From assembly GCA_024398495.1 (NCBI GenBank), contig JAKSJA010000005.1:1-64000 (forward strand): DNA of 64,000 nucleotides, given 5' to 3'. The notes under the pieces were generated by a model that saw only the letters and a list, made by a program, of their open reading frames with translations, had not been told where the DNA came from and ran no database searches. This DNA is from Bacteroidaceae bacterium. Lineage in GTDB: Bacteria; Bacteroidota; Bacteroidia; Bacteroidales; Bacteroidaceae. Shown here piece after piece: positions 7,994 to 18,028 of this stretch; the stretch's first letter is position 1, and each line of letters opens with the position of its first letter. The position numbers were made by a program, and so were the translations under genes.

Positions 7994-9064
7994 ATGAAAA
8001 AATCTCAAAGGCAATATGATCCAATCGTATCTATAGTTAAAGGTTTTGCTATATTAAGTGTTGTATTCGGGCATGCCTTTTTTGGTAGTATAGGAGAACA
8101 TATTGTAAATCAGTATCATTTAGCATGTTTTTATTTTATCTCAGGGTATTGTTTGAAGGATGTTTATATTAGTAATTTGAAAGTATTATTTGTTCGACGA
8201 TTTCGTTCAATATATCTTCCTTTTTTGATGATAGGTTTATTATTTATCTTTTTGCATAACATATTTTGTAATATAGGAATTGAAAATGATATTTGGTGTT
8301 GTAAGGATTATTTGAATGCATTAAGGATGCTTTTTTTTAGTATGGCACCTCCAGAATTATTGTTGTCCCCAATGTGGTTTTGTCCTGCACTATTTGTGGT
8401 GAGCTGTTTAGCTACAATGTGTTTACGGGTTACAAATGGCTTAAATGAATATCTACGGATATTGATTTTGTTATTAGTATTGCCTTTATTCGCCATATTT
8501 CTCTCTCGGATTGGAATGAAAAGTTATTATCATTTGTTCGAATATCTACAAATTTGTGCAATATTTATTGCTGGATATTACTATAAAAAAATAAAGGGTA
8601 TAACAGCAAATTGGTATTTGTTTTCATTTTGTATTATATTGATATTTTTGCTTAATATAAATGGTATATATGCATATCTGCAGTTAGATAAGATAATGGA
8701 AGAAAATATCTGGGGGGTGTTGCTAATAAGTATTGCAGGATCATTAGCTGTATTTCAATTGGCGCTGTGGATTAGAACTCAAAAATTGCTATCAAAAATG
8801 CTTTCATACATCGGTAATTGTTCTTTTTGCATAATGGCGTTTCATATTTTAGGATTCAAATTGGTGAGTTTTATATATGATTATATTCATCCAGGTAATG
8901 CATATACATTAATCTATTTTCCCATCGTGAAAAATGTATCTGCAATTTGGGGGGTGTTATATATGCTCATTGGTGTGTTTTTCCCATTATTACTGGATTA
9001 CATATATACATCTTTAAAACATTTTCTTGTTCGATGTTTCGTAAAAATAAATGACGTATCATAA
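7994..9064 (+). CDS. Acyltransferase-3 family membrane protein (first of three)
   Basis: 356 residues, about ten hydrophobic segments. The first segment contains SIVKGFAILSVVFGHAFFG, with the histidine typical of acyltransferase-3 proteins, followed by YHLACFYFISGYCLKD and a basic loop FVRRFRSIYLPFLMI. Members move acetyl or other acyl groups onto sugars at the membrane. Together with 9109 and 18015 it makes three such proteins in one locus. The sugar modified cannot be read from sequence. Confidence 0.85.
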   Translation: MKKSQRQYDPIVSIVKGFAILSVVFGHAFFGSIGEHIVNQYHLACFYFISGYCLKDVYISNLKVLFVRRFRSIYLPFLMIGLLFIFLHNIFCNIGIENDIWCCKDYLNALRMLFFSMAPPELLLSPMWFCPALFVVSCLATMCLRVTNGLNEYLRILILLLVLPLFAIFLSRIGMKSYYHLFEYLQICAIFIAGYYYKKIKGITANWYLFSFCIILIFLLNINGIYAYLQLDKIMEENIWGVLLISIAGSLAVFQLALWIRTQKLLSKMLSYIGNCSFCIMAFHILGFKLVSFIYDYIHPGNAYTLIYFPIVKNVSAIWGVLYMLIGVFFPLLLDYIYTSLKHFLVRCFVKINDVS

Positions 9065-9108
9065 TCTGTTTATGATAGGAAGTTTTTTATAAAATAATAA
9101 TATATGTA

Positions 9109-10134
9109 ATGGCTGTTTCGGGTAAAGATAGATTAAACTCTTTAAATATTCTTCGTGTTCTTGCAATAATTACCGTTGTAGTTTTTCATTGTTACGGGAT
9201 GATGTATGCAGACGTCCATTTCCCTGAAAGCAAAGAAATGTATAAAAAGTTATATTGGTTTCCAAATCAATGTGTAATTATCAATATAGCAATGCCGATG
9301 CTTGTTTTTGTTAGTGGATATCTATTCCAATATTTATTGTCAATAGGTAAATACGCTACGTGGACTAATATGTTATTGAAAAAATCAAAGCGACTACTTA
9401 TACCATATTTTGTATTTGGATTATTGTTTATGAGCGTAACAGGAGATTGGCATCCGTTATCACTATTTGCAGGAGACTATTGGCATTTGTGGTTTTTGCC
9501 AATGTTGTTTTGGCTATTTGTGATCGGTTATTTTGTAAATAGATATTTGTTTTGTTTCAAATATACAGTATTACTAATTCTTGTCATAAGTTTTCTATCT
9601 TCATTTTGCGTACCATTTGTGACATTATTTATGGGATTGCAATATACGGTGTTTTGGTTCATTTTCTTTTTTATTGGACAATTGATCTGTGTCAAAAAGA
9701 ATCTCTTTGATAAGATTGGCTCAAAATATAAGCTTCATTATGCATTGATAATTATATATTTGGGAATTACAATTATTCAACCAATAGAATATGGAGAAAC
9801 TCATAGAACGTGGTATAGTGTCTTATCACAAATTTGCATTATTGTTGCATTGTTTTATGTTGTCTCGAATATATTTGTATCAAAAACTAAATTTAAAACA
9901 TATAGAGGTAAGCTTATAAAAAACTCTTATTCTTTTGGGATTTATATATTTCATAATTGGATAGCTATGTCTCTGATTTCATCAACAGCAAAACGTTTGT
10001 TTAATTTACATGTATATGCTGCTGATCATCCAATTTTATTTCCATTATTATTCACAATAATAACTATCGTTTTATCTGTTGTATTAACAAAAATATTATA
10101 TAAGTTAAAAGTGGGAAAATATTTATTTGGCTAA
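9109..10134 (+). CDS. Acyltransferase-3 family membrane protein (second of three)
   Basis: 341 residues, polytopic. The N-terminal NSLNILRVLAIITVVVFHCYG carries the R...H pair of the family (Arg in ILRV, His in FHC); then PMLVFVSGYLF and the basic KKSKRLLIPYFVFG loop. It is distinct in sequence from its neighbour at 7994, so it is not a recent duplicate. ATG at 9109 is the first in-frame ATG. The stop overlaps a possible TTG start of the next gene, consistent with one transcript. Confidence 0.85.
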   Translation: MAVSGKDRLNSLNILRVLAIITVVVFHCYGMMYADVHFPESKEMYKKLYWFPNQCVIINIAMPMLVFVSGYLFQYLLSIGKYATWTNMLLKKSKRLLIPYFVFGLLFMSVTGDWHPLSLFAGDYWHLWFLPMLFWLFVIGYFVNRYLFCFKYTVLLILVISFLSSFCVPFVTLFMGLQYTVFWFIFFFIGQLICVKKNLFDKIGSKYKLHYALIIIYLGITIIQPIEYGETHRTWYSVLSQICIIVALFYVVSNIFVSKTKFKTYRGKLIKNSYSFGIYIFHNWIAMSLISSTAKRLFNLHVYAADHPILFPLLFTIITIVLSVVLTKILYKLKVGKYLFG

Positions 10135-10141
10135 ATTCATT

Positions 10142-11374
10142 ATGAAGATTCTATTTATTGCAACAGGATATCTACCATATACATTTTCGGAAAATTTATG
10201 TAATGCGAAGTTGGTATATGCATTGCAAAAATCAGGTTGGAATGTAGATGTAGTTTCGAAATGTGATGAAGGTCCAACTTATTCCTCTGAATGGAAGGAA
10301 CCGTGGACATTGTTGCAAACTCATTGCCACGAGATAAAATATCACAAAGGTAAGATCTTAATTAGATTACTGGATACATTGTATTCTTGTGTTATAATGA
10401 AAACATTTCCATTGAAAGGTGTCCGATGGGCACGTCGTGCTTATGATGAAAGTGCACGATTATTGAAAATAAATCATTATGATGCCGTATTAACTCGTTC
10501 TCCAAATGATATTTCACACCTTGTGGGATTGAAACTTAAATTGAATTTTGGTATTAAATGGATTGCTAATTGGAATGATCCTGCAGTAACAATATGGCCA
10601 CAACCATATACTCATCATCTGTCTCATTATAAACGTAGACAATTTGAAAAGTTAACTGTGAAATATTTGAAGAATACAACTGTTAATACTTTTCCTTCAA
10701 AATCGTTATTAGATCATTTTATAGTATTTTATCCATTTCTTAAACAAAGCCAAACGTATATTATTCCACATATATCTCTCCATCAAGATATTTTTCCAAA
10801 GCAGAGATATTTAGAAAAATCAAGGAAGTTCAGAATGTGTCATTCTGGAAATCTTTCTGCAGAACGAAATCCGGAATTAACATTTCGAGCGATAAAAGCA
10901 TTGGTTGATGAAGGATATGATAATATTGAATTTCATGTCATGGGATATATAAATGAATATACGCAGGATTTAATAGACAAATATGAGTTGAAAAATGTTG
11001 TTCTCAGTATAGGAACATTTTCTTATATGGATGCATTAAAGAAAATGCAAGAATATAATTGTTTGGTTCTATTAGAAGCTATTATGGATTATGGGATTTT
11101 CTTTCCTAGTAAATTTACTGATTATGCCCAGTCAAGACGTCCAATTTTGGCAATATCCCCACAAAAAGGCTTTGCTTCTGCTATGATAAAAGAATTTGGT
11201 GGAGGAGAATATGTTGATAATAAAGATGTTGAGTGCATAAAGAAAGGCATAAAAAAAATGTATGTGGCATGGGAACAAGGAAACTTGTCAGAGTTGTATG
11301 ACACGCAATTGCTATATCAGAAATTTGGAGTTGATACCGTTTTGGAAATGTATAAGAATCTTTTACAAAGTTGA
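10142..11374 (+). CDS. Glycosyltransferase family 4-like protein
   Basis: About 410 residues with a two-domain GT-B architecture: N-terminal MKILFIATGYLPYTFSENL, a linker near DAVLTRSPNDISHLVG, and a C-terminal domain with KFRMCHSGNLSAERNPELTFRAIKAL, HVMGYINEY and the donor-binding region VLLEAIMDYGIFFPSKFTDYAQSRRPILAIS. ATG at 10142 was chosen over an upstream TTG at 10127 because the family consensus begins at MKIL. The donor and acceptor sugars are unknown. Confidence 0.83.
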   Translation: MKILFIATGYLPYTFSENLCNAKLVYALQKSGWNVDVVSKCDEGPTYSSEWKEPWTLLQTHCHEIKYHKGKILIRLLDTLYSCVIMKTFPLKGVRWARRAYDESARLLKINHYDAVLTRSPNDISHLVGLKLKLNFGIKWIANWNDPAVTIWPQPYTHHLSHYKRRQFEKLTVKYLKNTTVNTFPSKSLLDHFIVFYPFLKQSQTYIIPHISLHQDIFPKQRYLEKSRKFRMCHSGNLSAERNPELTFRAIKALVDEGYDNIEFHVMGYINEYTQDLIDKYELKNVVLSIGTFSYMDALKKMQEYNCLVLLEAIMDYGIFFPSKFTDYAQSRRPILAISPQKGFASAMIKEFGGGEYVDNKDVECIKKGIKKMYVAWEQGNLSELYDTQLLYQKFGVDTVLEMYKNLLQS

Positions 11375-11382
11375 AGTGTAAT

Positions 11383-12105
11383 ATGGTTATTAAAAGTATA
11401 TTACGTAAATTACGAATTTCATACATTCGTGGGCGAATCATTTACGCACCGGAAATAAAAGTCCATGGACATGCTCTTGTCATTGCTCCCCATCCGGATG
11501 ATGAGGTGTTTGGATGTGCAGGACTAATATCAAGATTGGTAAGAGTAGGGCATGAGATTGATGTTATTATTATGTCTGGTGGTGGAGCAAGTCATAACAC
11601 ATGCTGTCCTGAAGGTGTTTCGGATTTAATAGAAAAGCGTAGGCAATTGACATTAAATGCAATGAAAGTATTAGGTTTGTCACATGAAAAGATATATTTC
11701 TTAGATTATCCAGATGGAGAAATAGATTATGCAAATGAGGAAACAGAACAATTAAAACGTTTGATGACAGAGATTTCACCAGATGTTGTTTTCATACCTC
11801 ATATCAAAGGTGAAGGGTGGCGTGACCACAAAAATACAAGTATGATAACCTTGTCATGTCTTCCGGAAAAATGTAAGGTGTTTGAGTATTGTGTGTGGTT
11901 TTGGTATTATGGATGTATGGATATAGATTGGGAAAATGCTTGTGTGCTGAAAATGACGGATGGTGAATATAAGAATAAACAGTCTGCTATTCGTGAGTAC
12001 ATGTTGCCTAAAGCACCTTGTGGAAATCCACTTAGCGGAGTGTTGCCGAAGGTTTTCTTATGGGCAATGAATTGGAATAAAGAATTGTTTTTCAAGGTAA
12101 GATAA
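11383..12105 (+). CDS. PIG-L family zinc-dependent deacetylase
   Basis: About 240 residues. The motif IAPHPDDEVFGCAG near residue 35 and the later HIKGEGWRDHKNT (DH) supply the metal ligands and general base of the LmbE/PIG-L family, which removes N-acetyl groups from amino sugars such as GlcNAc. In this locus it could deacetylate an N-acetylhexosamine in the repeat unit or a precursor. I used ATG at 11383; a TTG at 11371 overlapping the previous stop would add four residues. The gene ends with its stop abutting the next start. Confidence 0.88.
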   Translation: MVIKSILRKLRISYIRGRIIYAPEIKVHGHALVIAPHPDDEVFGCAGLISRLVRVGHEIDVIIMSGGGASHNTCCPEGVSDLIEKRRQLTLNAMKVLGLSHEKIYFLDYPDGEIDYANEETEQLKRLMTEISPDVVFIPHIKGEGWRDHKNTSMITLSCLPEKCKVFEYCVWFWYYGCMDIDWENACVLKMTDGEYKNKQSAIREYMLPKAPCGNPLSGVLPKVFLWAMNWNKELFFKVR

Positions 12106-13218
12106 ATGCAAAGAGCAATAATAATTGGTGATGCGACGCATAACACCTTGTCTGCTGTACGTAGCCTTGGGGAGGCAAGAATTACATTTGTATTGATAAT
12201 GATAGCAGATGCAGACCCTTTATTTGTAAGAAAAAGTAGATATTTAAATAAAGATAATTTTTATTGGTTACGAACTTTTGAAGGATGTGAAGATGTTTTA
12301 CGGAAACTTGCATTAGATGGTAATGAGCAAACGTTATTCACCACATTTGATATGGGCGCAGAATGGGTTGATGCTCGAGAACCAGAATTGTCCAAATATT
12401 TCCGAACACCTTGTAGAGGACGGCAATTAAAAAATCTTTTCAACAAAGAACAACAATGTAAACTGGCAAAGGAATGTGGACTTACAATTCCATTTTCAGT
12501 AGTATATGACAGGAAAGAAAAATTACCTATAGAAAAATTGTCATTTCCTGTCATTATAAAACCTCTTATAAGTAGTAAGGGCACAAAGGGTGATATACAT
12601 GTTTGTCGTGATTTGCAAGAATTGGAGTCCGCTTTAGGAGAAACCAGTGATTGTGAGAAATTTATTGTTCAAGAGTTTATAGAGAAGGATTTTGAAGTGG
12701 ATTGTGTAGGAGTTCGTACCGAAAGAGATACAATTCTTTTGGCTATTCGTAAAATACGACATTGGCCTAGACTTGTTGGTGCAGGTGCCTTTGCATATGT
12801 TGAAAAAATAGACTCTTATAAAATAAATAAGTCTATGGTAGTTGCATTTTTAGAAAAGGCCGGCTATTATGGACCATTTAGTATTGAATTTCTTCATAAA
12901 GGTGGTAAAAATTATTTCATGGAAGTGAATTTGCGTAATGAGGGACTTGCTTATACGGCAACGGCTGCAGGGGTGAATTTGCATGCGTATTATGTACTGA
13001 ATAAAACAATATTGGATTGGAGTAAATATCACCCTGTTTATATGATGAATACAAGTGTTGATTTTTTATATGTAAAAGAAAAAGAAGTCCGTTTATGTCA
13101 ATGGGTACAAGATTTAATGAAAACAAGAGCATTCATCAATATAAATTTTCATGACTTGAAACCATTGTGTTTTTATTATCTTACTAAATTGAAAAATAAG
13201 TTGCATCTTTTCGGATGA
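12106..13218 (+). CDS. ATP-grasp ligase-like protein
   Basis: 370 residues. The order of elements fits ATP-grasp enzymes of the carbamoyl-phosphate-synthase-like type: a Rossmann-like first third, the NKEQQCKLAKECGLTIPFS helix, FPVIIKPLISSKGTKGDI (ATP-binding lysine and glycine loop), FIVQEFIEKDFEVDC, and FSIEFLHKGGKNYFMEVNLR with the metal-binding Glu and Asn. It would join a carboxylate to an amine, for example an amino acid or small acid to an amino sugar. That is plausible after the PIG-L deacetylase just upstream, which would expose an amine; this link is inference. Confidence 0.8.
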   Translation: MQRAIIIGDATHNTLSAVRSLGEARITFVLIMIADADPLFVRKSRYLNKDNFYWLRTFEGCEDVLRKLALDGNEQTLFTTFDMGAEWVDAREPELSKYFRTPCRGRQLKNLFNKEQQCKLAKECGLTIPFSVVYDRKEKLPIEKLSFPVIIKPLISSKGTKGDIHVCRDLQELESALGETSDCEKFIVQEFIEKDFEVDCVGVRTERDTILLAIRKIRHWPRLVGAGAFAYVEKIDSYKINKSMVVAFLEKAGYYGPFSIEFLHKGGKNYFMEVNLRNEGLAYTATAAGVNLHAYYVLNKTILDWSKYHPVYMMNTSVDFLYVKEKEVRLCQWVQDLMKTRAFININFHDLKPLCFYYLTKLKNKLHLFG

Positions 13219-14336
13219 GAGTCCTAATATGTATTCCATGCTTGATGACGGGGGGAACAGAGATTCTGACATTGAATCTTGTTCATTCTCTGGTTCACGG
13301 TGGACATGATGTGACAACTGCTTGCTATTTTGAATACTCTGACGATATGGTGCAGAGGTATAAAAAGGCGGGAAGTAAGGTTGTTTTATGCTCAAAAGAT
13401 GGGATACGCACTGGTGGTATTAAGGGCATAATGTTTTTGTTTGTTCATTTGCGAATGGTGTTGAAAATGTGTAAACCAGACATTGTTCATGTTCAATATA
13501 TGGCTCCCGGGGCTATACCAATAATTCTGTTAAAGTTACTTGGTGTAAAAACTATAGTTGCTACAGTTCATACTGCAGCAGACATATATCCTTCATTAAA
13601 GTTAGTACATTTTATTCAGAGATATTGTGTTAAGGTCTGGACATGTATTACTCAAAGAGCCGAAGAATCCTTCTTCGGAACATCTCAATTATATACTACA
13701 GATACGATATTAAAGAAACATAATCATTTTACAATATATAATTCCTTACCATACGGAATGCAGTCGGAAAGTTCTAAGTTCCAAGTCCAAAGTTTCAGGA
13801 AACTTATGACCATTGGGGTGGTATCTCGTTTGGAACATATCAAAGGTATGGATTTGGTCATTCCTGCTTTTGCAAAAGTAAAGCAAAGTAATCCAGAAAT
13901 CGATTTGATTATTGTCGGTGATGGTTCTTTGAAAGATTTGATGCAGCATCAAGCAATAGATTTGAAATGCTCTGAGAGTGTTCGTTTTGTAGGTCGGCAA
14001 CCACAAGAAGAGTTGAATAAATGGTACAGACAAATGGATGTTGTTTTGATGCCATCACGTTCAGAAGGATTTGGCCTTACAGCAATAGAGGCTATGGCGA
14101 ATGGTTGTGTTGTTGTTGCCAGTAATGTTGGAGGGCTTCCTGAGATAGTTGAGGATGGCAGAGTGGGATTACTTCATGCAAATGAAAGTGTAGATGATAT
14201 TGTAGAGAAGGTAAATGTTTTGTTTGATGATGAACAAATGTACGTGCAAATGAAAGAATACACGCAAGTGTATGTTCAACAATATAGTTTTAAAAATTTT
14301 TCTGAATTATTTAATGATTTGTATAAAAAAATATAA
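13215..14336 (+). CDS. Glycosyltransferase family 4
   Basis: 373 residues, GT-B fold. Seen: MTGGTEILTLNLVHSLVHGGHDV (N-terminal GGxE), MTIGVVSRLEHIKGMDLVIPAFA, LIIVGDGSLKDLM, and the donor-binding SRSEGFGLTAIEAMANGCVVVASNVGGLPEIV with the E-x7-E pair, typical of GT4. The start overlaps the preceding stop by 4 nt (ATGA). At residues about 183-195 (SESSKFQVQSFRK, bases 13764-13800) the DNA is a run of AAGTTC/AAGTCC-type short direct repeats unlike the rest of the gene, just before the second domain, so it may be a small in-frame repeat insertion in the inter-domain linker. Confidence 0.9.
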   Translation: MRVLICIPCLMTGGTEILTLNLVHSLVHGGHDVTTACYFEYSDDMVQRYKKAGSKVVLCSKDGIRTGGIKGIMFLFVHLRMVLKMCKPDIVHVQYMAPGAIPIILLKLLGVKTIVATVHTAADIYPSLKLVHFIQRYCVKVWTCITQRAEESFFGTSQLYTTDTILKKHNHFTIYNSLPYGMQSESSKFQVQSFRKLMTIGVVSRLEHIKGMDLVIPAFAKVKQSNPEIDLIIVGDGSLKDLMQHQAIDLKCSESVRFVGRQPQEELNKWYRQMDVVLMPSRSEGFGLTAIEAMANGCVVVASNVGGLPEIVEDGRVGLLHANESVDDIVEKVNVLFDDEQMYVQMKEYTQVYVQQYSFKNFSELFNDLYKKI

Positions 14337-14341
14337 CCGTA

Positions 14342-15640
14342 ATGGAATTTAGTATTAATTTGATTTTTGGACTGTTATTGCTTTTATTTAGTTGGAAATA
14401 TGCTTTCGGTAAAGGTATGGTCGTAACGAATATATTCAATAACAGACAGAAGTATCGTTGTAACAATACCTTATCTTTTATGCTGTTCAGTGTCATGACC
14501 GCAATGGTGTACCTTGGTCCGTTGTCATTGTTGAAGTATGTCTTGTGGATGGTAATAATTGTGTTGATGAATCGTCGTTGGATTCAAAAATGGGATGGAG
14601 CCTTGACTATGTATGTGATTTTTATTTTGTGGAATCTATACACATTGACCTATTCTCACAACGTGTCGCAAGGGTGGATGATGATATTGAAATTCATAAT
14701 ACCTATATTTTATTTTCGGATGGGGTACAATGCTGTTAAAACGGAAATGGATTTGTGGATATTTATGAAACAGGTAGTAGTATATTGTGTGATATATTCA
14801 TTTTTAATAGGTGGACTAAGTGAAAAATTTTGGCCAAGGATATATTCATTTCTAAATTTTACTACTGGCGGTTTATTTATTGCTTATGCGTCACTAGCTG
14901 ATTTTTTTGCTATTTTAATAGCAATCCCTGTTGTTATGTATATTTTTACTAAAGACAAAAAATATCTGTATGCAATTGGGCTTCTTTTACTTTCATCAAT
15001 TTTAGCGGTTGTGCGCACGGGTATAGGAGCGTCTATCATTGGCTTAATTGTTGTGTGTGTGGTTTATAAAAGAATTAAATCCATTCCTGCTGTTGTTATG
15101 TTTTTGCTATTGTTTGTTGCAATAGTTTTTTTGATACCAGATGTGCATGATAAAATGTTTATTGAAGATGATGAAATAGTGACATTGAACAATGCTAACA
15201 GTGCTGAGATTCAAACTAATTCCCGTCAAGACACATGGCAACAACTGAAGGAGAAATATTATTATCCTAATCCTGCATTAGGTTCTGGTTGTGGTTCTGC
15301 GTTGGGATGGTTAAAAGCAAAATATATGCAAAATGAAGGGGCGGGGTTAGTCCATTCGGATTGGATACAGATTATGTGTGAATCTGGAAATATAGGCTTG
15401 GGGCTTTATATTATATTTGCCGTTACACTATTATCTCAAGTAATAAAGATGATTCGGGAATATGGAACGAATAAATTGATAAATCTTTTCGGTGCACTGA
15501 CTTTAGCTTCTTTTGCAGCGTGTTTTTTCTGTATGGGATTTGATAATGTAATTACATATGCTCAACAAGCTTACGTCTTACCTTTTATGCTGTATGGTAT
15601 ATTTCTCAAACTAATAGATATAAAGTGCGATACAAAATAG
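14342..15640 (+). CDS. wzy: Wzy-type O-antigen/polysaccharide polymerase
   Basis: 432 residues with about eleven or twelve membrane segments and one large soluble loop (about residues 265-345). The loop-to-membrane junction contains NPALGSGCGSALGW and GLVHSDWIQIMCESGNIGLGLYI, the histidine-containing motif of the O-antigen ligase/polymerase (Wzy_C-like) family. It would join flipped repeat units in the periplasm, working with the Wzx at 2254. Polymerase rather than ligase is chosen from the presence of Wzx and no other candidate in the locus. Confidence 0.8.
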   Translation: MEFSINLIFGLLLLLFSWKYAFGKGMVVTNIFNNRQKYRCNNTLSFMLFSVMTAMVYLGPLSLLKYVLWMVIIVLMNRRWIQKWDGALTMYVIFILWNLYTLTYSHNVSQGWMMILKFIIPIFYFRMGYNAVKTEMDLWIFMKQVVVYCVIYSFLIGGLSEKFWPRIYSFLNFTTGGLFIAYASLADFFAILIAIPVVMYIFTKDKKYLYAIGLLLLSSILAVVRTGIGASIIGLIVVCVVYKRIKSIPAVVMFLLLFVAIVFLIPDVHDKMFIEDDEIVTLNNANSAEIQTNSRQDTWQQLKEKYYYPNPALGSGCGSALGWLKAKYMQNEGAGLVHSDWIQIMCESGNIGLGLYIIFAVTLLSQVIKMIREYGTNKLINLFGALTLASFAACFFCMGFDNVITYAQQAYVLPFMLYGIFLKLIDIKCDTK

Positions 15641-15701
15641 ATTAATCAAATAATGTCCATAATTTACTTTTGAACAATGGTTGTGGCAGATTTGTAGTTG
15701 T

Positions 15702-17120
15702 ATGATATTCAATTCATTTTTATTTGTAGCTTTTTGGGTTATAGTATTATTGCTTTTGATTTATTTTTCAAAAGCAACAGAACGTACATCTATAAGTAAC
15801 ATATTGTTGCTTTGTTCAAGTTATTATTTCTATGGATCATTTTCATTTGTATTCTTATTATTGTTAATTTATGTGTCTGTATTAAATTATTGTGCAGGTT
15901 TTCTTATTTCTAAAAAATATCATCACAAAAAGTTAATATTAGGAATAGATGTTATTTTAACACTTCTACCCCTTTTGTTTTTTAAATATATTGAATTTAT
16001 CTTGACAAATCTAAATAAAGTATTTTCTTCAAATATAGGTGATGGATTAATAGGAAATATAATATTACCTGTAGGTATCAGTTTTTTTACATTGCAGACG
16101 TTAACATATACAATTGATATTTATAGACAAAAAATCACTCCAACTCATAACATTTTGAATTTTGCATTGTTTGTTAGTTTTTTTCCTACAATTCTGAGTG
16201 GACCTATAGAAAGAGCGAGAAATCTGTTGCCGCAGATAGAAAAGCACAGAGTGATCTCTTTGAATTCCGTTGTAAGTGGAGTATCATTGTTTGTGTGGGG
16301 ATTATTCAAAAAGGTTGTGATTGCAGATAGATTGGCACAATATGTAGATTGGACATATGGTAGTGTGGAATATGTTTCTGGCAGTTCTTTGGCATTAGCT
16401 GCAGTATTTTACAGCATACAGATATATTGTGATTTCTCAGGATATAGTGATATGGCTATAGGTGTTGCACGTTCTATGGGCTTTGACGTAATTCAAAACT
16501 TCAAATTCCCATACTTTGCTCATAGTATTAAAGAATTCTGGCATCGCTGGCATATTTCGTTAACCTCATGGTTTACAGAATATGTCTATTTCCCATTGGG
16601 GGGCAGTCGGGTAAAGACGCACATTCGTTGGATATTTAATATCTCAATGGTATTCGTGCTTAGTGGGATTTGGCATGGTGCTGCTTGGGGGTTTCTTTTC
16701 TGGGGTGTTCTGCATGCAATATTGTATTTGCTGGAACATGGATTGCATTTACAGCCTAAAGAAGACTTACATTGGTGGAGATATGTAAAGACACTCTATG
16801 TGTTCTTTTTCGCAACAATAGCCTGGGTGCTGTTTCGTGTTAATGATATAACTGTGTCTTTACAGATAATTATTAAATCGTTAACGGAGTTATGGACTCC
16901 AATCAATTTTGGACCTTCTACATTCCAGACGGTAGAAACAATAGCATTGTTGCTTGTCTTTTGTGTATTGGATTTCTGTACTTATAAAAAATGGTTGTTG
17001 AAGTCTAATGACAATCATCATGTATGTGGAATCATTAATTTAGGTTATATACTTTCTCTGTTGTTGGGGATAAGTTTGTTTGGTGTCACAAGTAGTAGCT
17101 TTGTGTACTTTCAGTTTTGA
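15702..17120 (+). CDS. MBOAT-family O-acyltransferase (AlgI-like)
   Basis: About 472 residues, polytopic. MIFNSFLFVAFWVIVLLLLIYF is the usual AlgI-like start, so ATG 15702 is preferred to an upstream TTG at 15681. Characteristic blocks: LPVGISFFTLQTLTYTIDIY, FPTILSGPIERA, YCDFSGYSDMAIGVARSMGF, FWHRWHISLTSWFTEYVY and LSGIWHGAAWGFLFWG, which includes the catalytic histidine (GIWHG). These enzymes pass acyl groups across the membrane to a periplasmic partner that acylates the glycan. The gene directly downstream encodes such a partner (SGNH/AlgJ-like). Confidence 0.92.
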   Translation: MIFNSFLFVAFWVIVLLLLIYFSKATERTSISNILLLCSSYYFYGSFSFVFLLLLIYVSVLNYCAGFLISKKYHHKKLILGIDVILTLLPLLFFKYIEFILTNLNKVFSSNIGDGLIGNIILPVGISFFTLQTLTYTIDIYRQKITPTHNILNFALFVSFFPTILSGPIERARNLLPQIEKHRVISLNSVVSGVSLFVWGLFKKVVIADRLAQYVDWTYGSVEYVSGSSLALAAVFYSIQIYCDFSGYSDMAIGVARSMGFDVIQNFKFPYFAHSIKEFWHRWHISLTSWFTEYVYFPLGGSRVKTHIRWIFNISMVFVLSGIWHGAAWGFLFWGVLHAILYLLEHGLHLQPKEDLHWWRYVKTLYVFFFATIAWVLFRVNDITVSLQIIIKSLTELWTPINFGPSTFQTVETIALLLVFCVLDFCTYKKWLLKSNDNHHVCGIINLGYILSLLLGISLFGVTSSSFVYFQF

Positions 17121-17122
17121 TA

Positions 17123-18028
17123 ATGATGAAGAAAGTTAGAAATATTCTATTAGCAATTCTTATATTTATAGGATTGGATTATGGGATAGAGCATGTATTG
17201 TTCTTGGGAATACAAGAAAAGTTTGGGTTAAATCAGCATTCGCAGATGCTTATGATCGGTCATTCTCATTTAATGCTTGCTACTGATAAGACCAAGATGG
17301 AGGATGCGTTAAAAATTCAAATATCAAAATATACACGTGAGGGTGTTAACGTGATTGACCGTTATTACATGGTAAAGCAATTTCTTGATTCAGAATATGC
17401 AGATTCTTTAAAGTTCTGTCTTTATGGTGTGGATTTGTTTTCTTTTACAGGTGCGGGACTTGCTGATAATTCTTACGTGTTGTTTTATCCATTCATGGAT
17501 GATTCTTCTATAGATAAATATATCAAACATTCTGCTTCACCAATAGATTATTGGTCACATAAATTGATTAGAATACATCGATACAATGACAATACATTGA
17601 TGAATGCAGCTCTTGCCGGTTTACGCCATGATTGGGGAAATCGTAAGTATGGTGTTATTGATGTAAATCTATATAAACAAAAACTTTTGAATGGCGATGA
17701 ACGACACATAGAAATGGATTTAAATATGATAAATGTGTTTAAAGCAACGATAAAGTTACTGACGGAAAGAGGTGTCCGTGTGATATTAGTGAATACACCA
17801 ACAATTGACTTATTAAATAATTGGGATTCAAATGAGTTTATTGCGATATCCAAATGGTATCAAGATTTTGCGGGTTCCGAATCGAATGTGGAATATTGGG
17901 ATTTTAATTCAAGATATTCTTCCAAATATGAATTATTTTATGACCAAATACATCTAAATCCAAATGGACAGAAAGTTATTACGGAAGAACTGATTAATAA
18001 ATTAAAGATTTCATATGGCCAAATCTAA
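17123..18028 (+). CDS. SGNH/AlgJ-like partner of the MBOAT acyltransferase
   Basis: About 301 residues with one N-terminal membrane anchor (NILLAILIFIGLDYGIEHVLF) and a periplasmic domain. MLMIGHSHLML supplies a Ser in a GHS context, and YDQIHLNPNGQ near the C-terminus supplies the Asp-x-x-His dyad of SGNH esterases/transferases. AlgJ/AlgX- and DltD-type proteins of this design receive acyl groups from an MBOAT protein. ATG 17123 is chosen; a TTG at 17117 would overlap the previous stop. The next gene overlaps its 3' end by 14 nt. Confidence 0.78.
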   Translation: MMKKVRNILLAILIFIGLDYGIEHVLFLGIQEKFGLNQHSQMLMIGHSHLMLATDKTKMEDALKIQISKYTREGVNVIDRYYMVKQFLDSEYADSLKFCLYGVDLFSFTGAGLADNSYVLFYPFMDDSSIDKYIKHSASPIDYWSHKLIRIHRYNDNTLMNAALAGLRHDWGNRKYGVIDVNLYKQKLLNGDERHIEMDLNMINVFKATIKLLTERGVRVILVNTPTIDLLNNWDSNEFIAISKWYQDFAGSESNVEYWDFNSRYSSKYELFYDQIHLNPNGQKVITEELINKLKISYGQI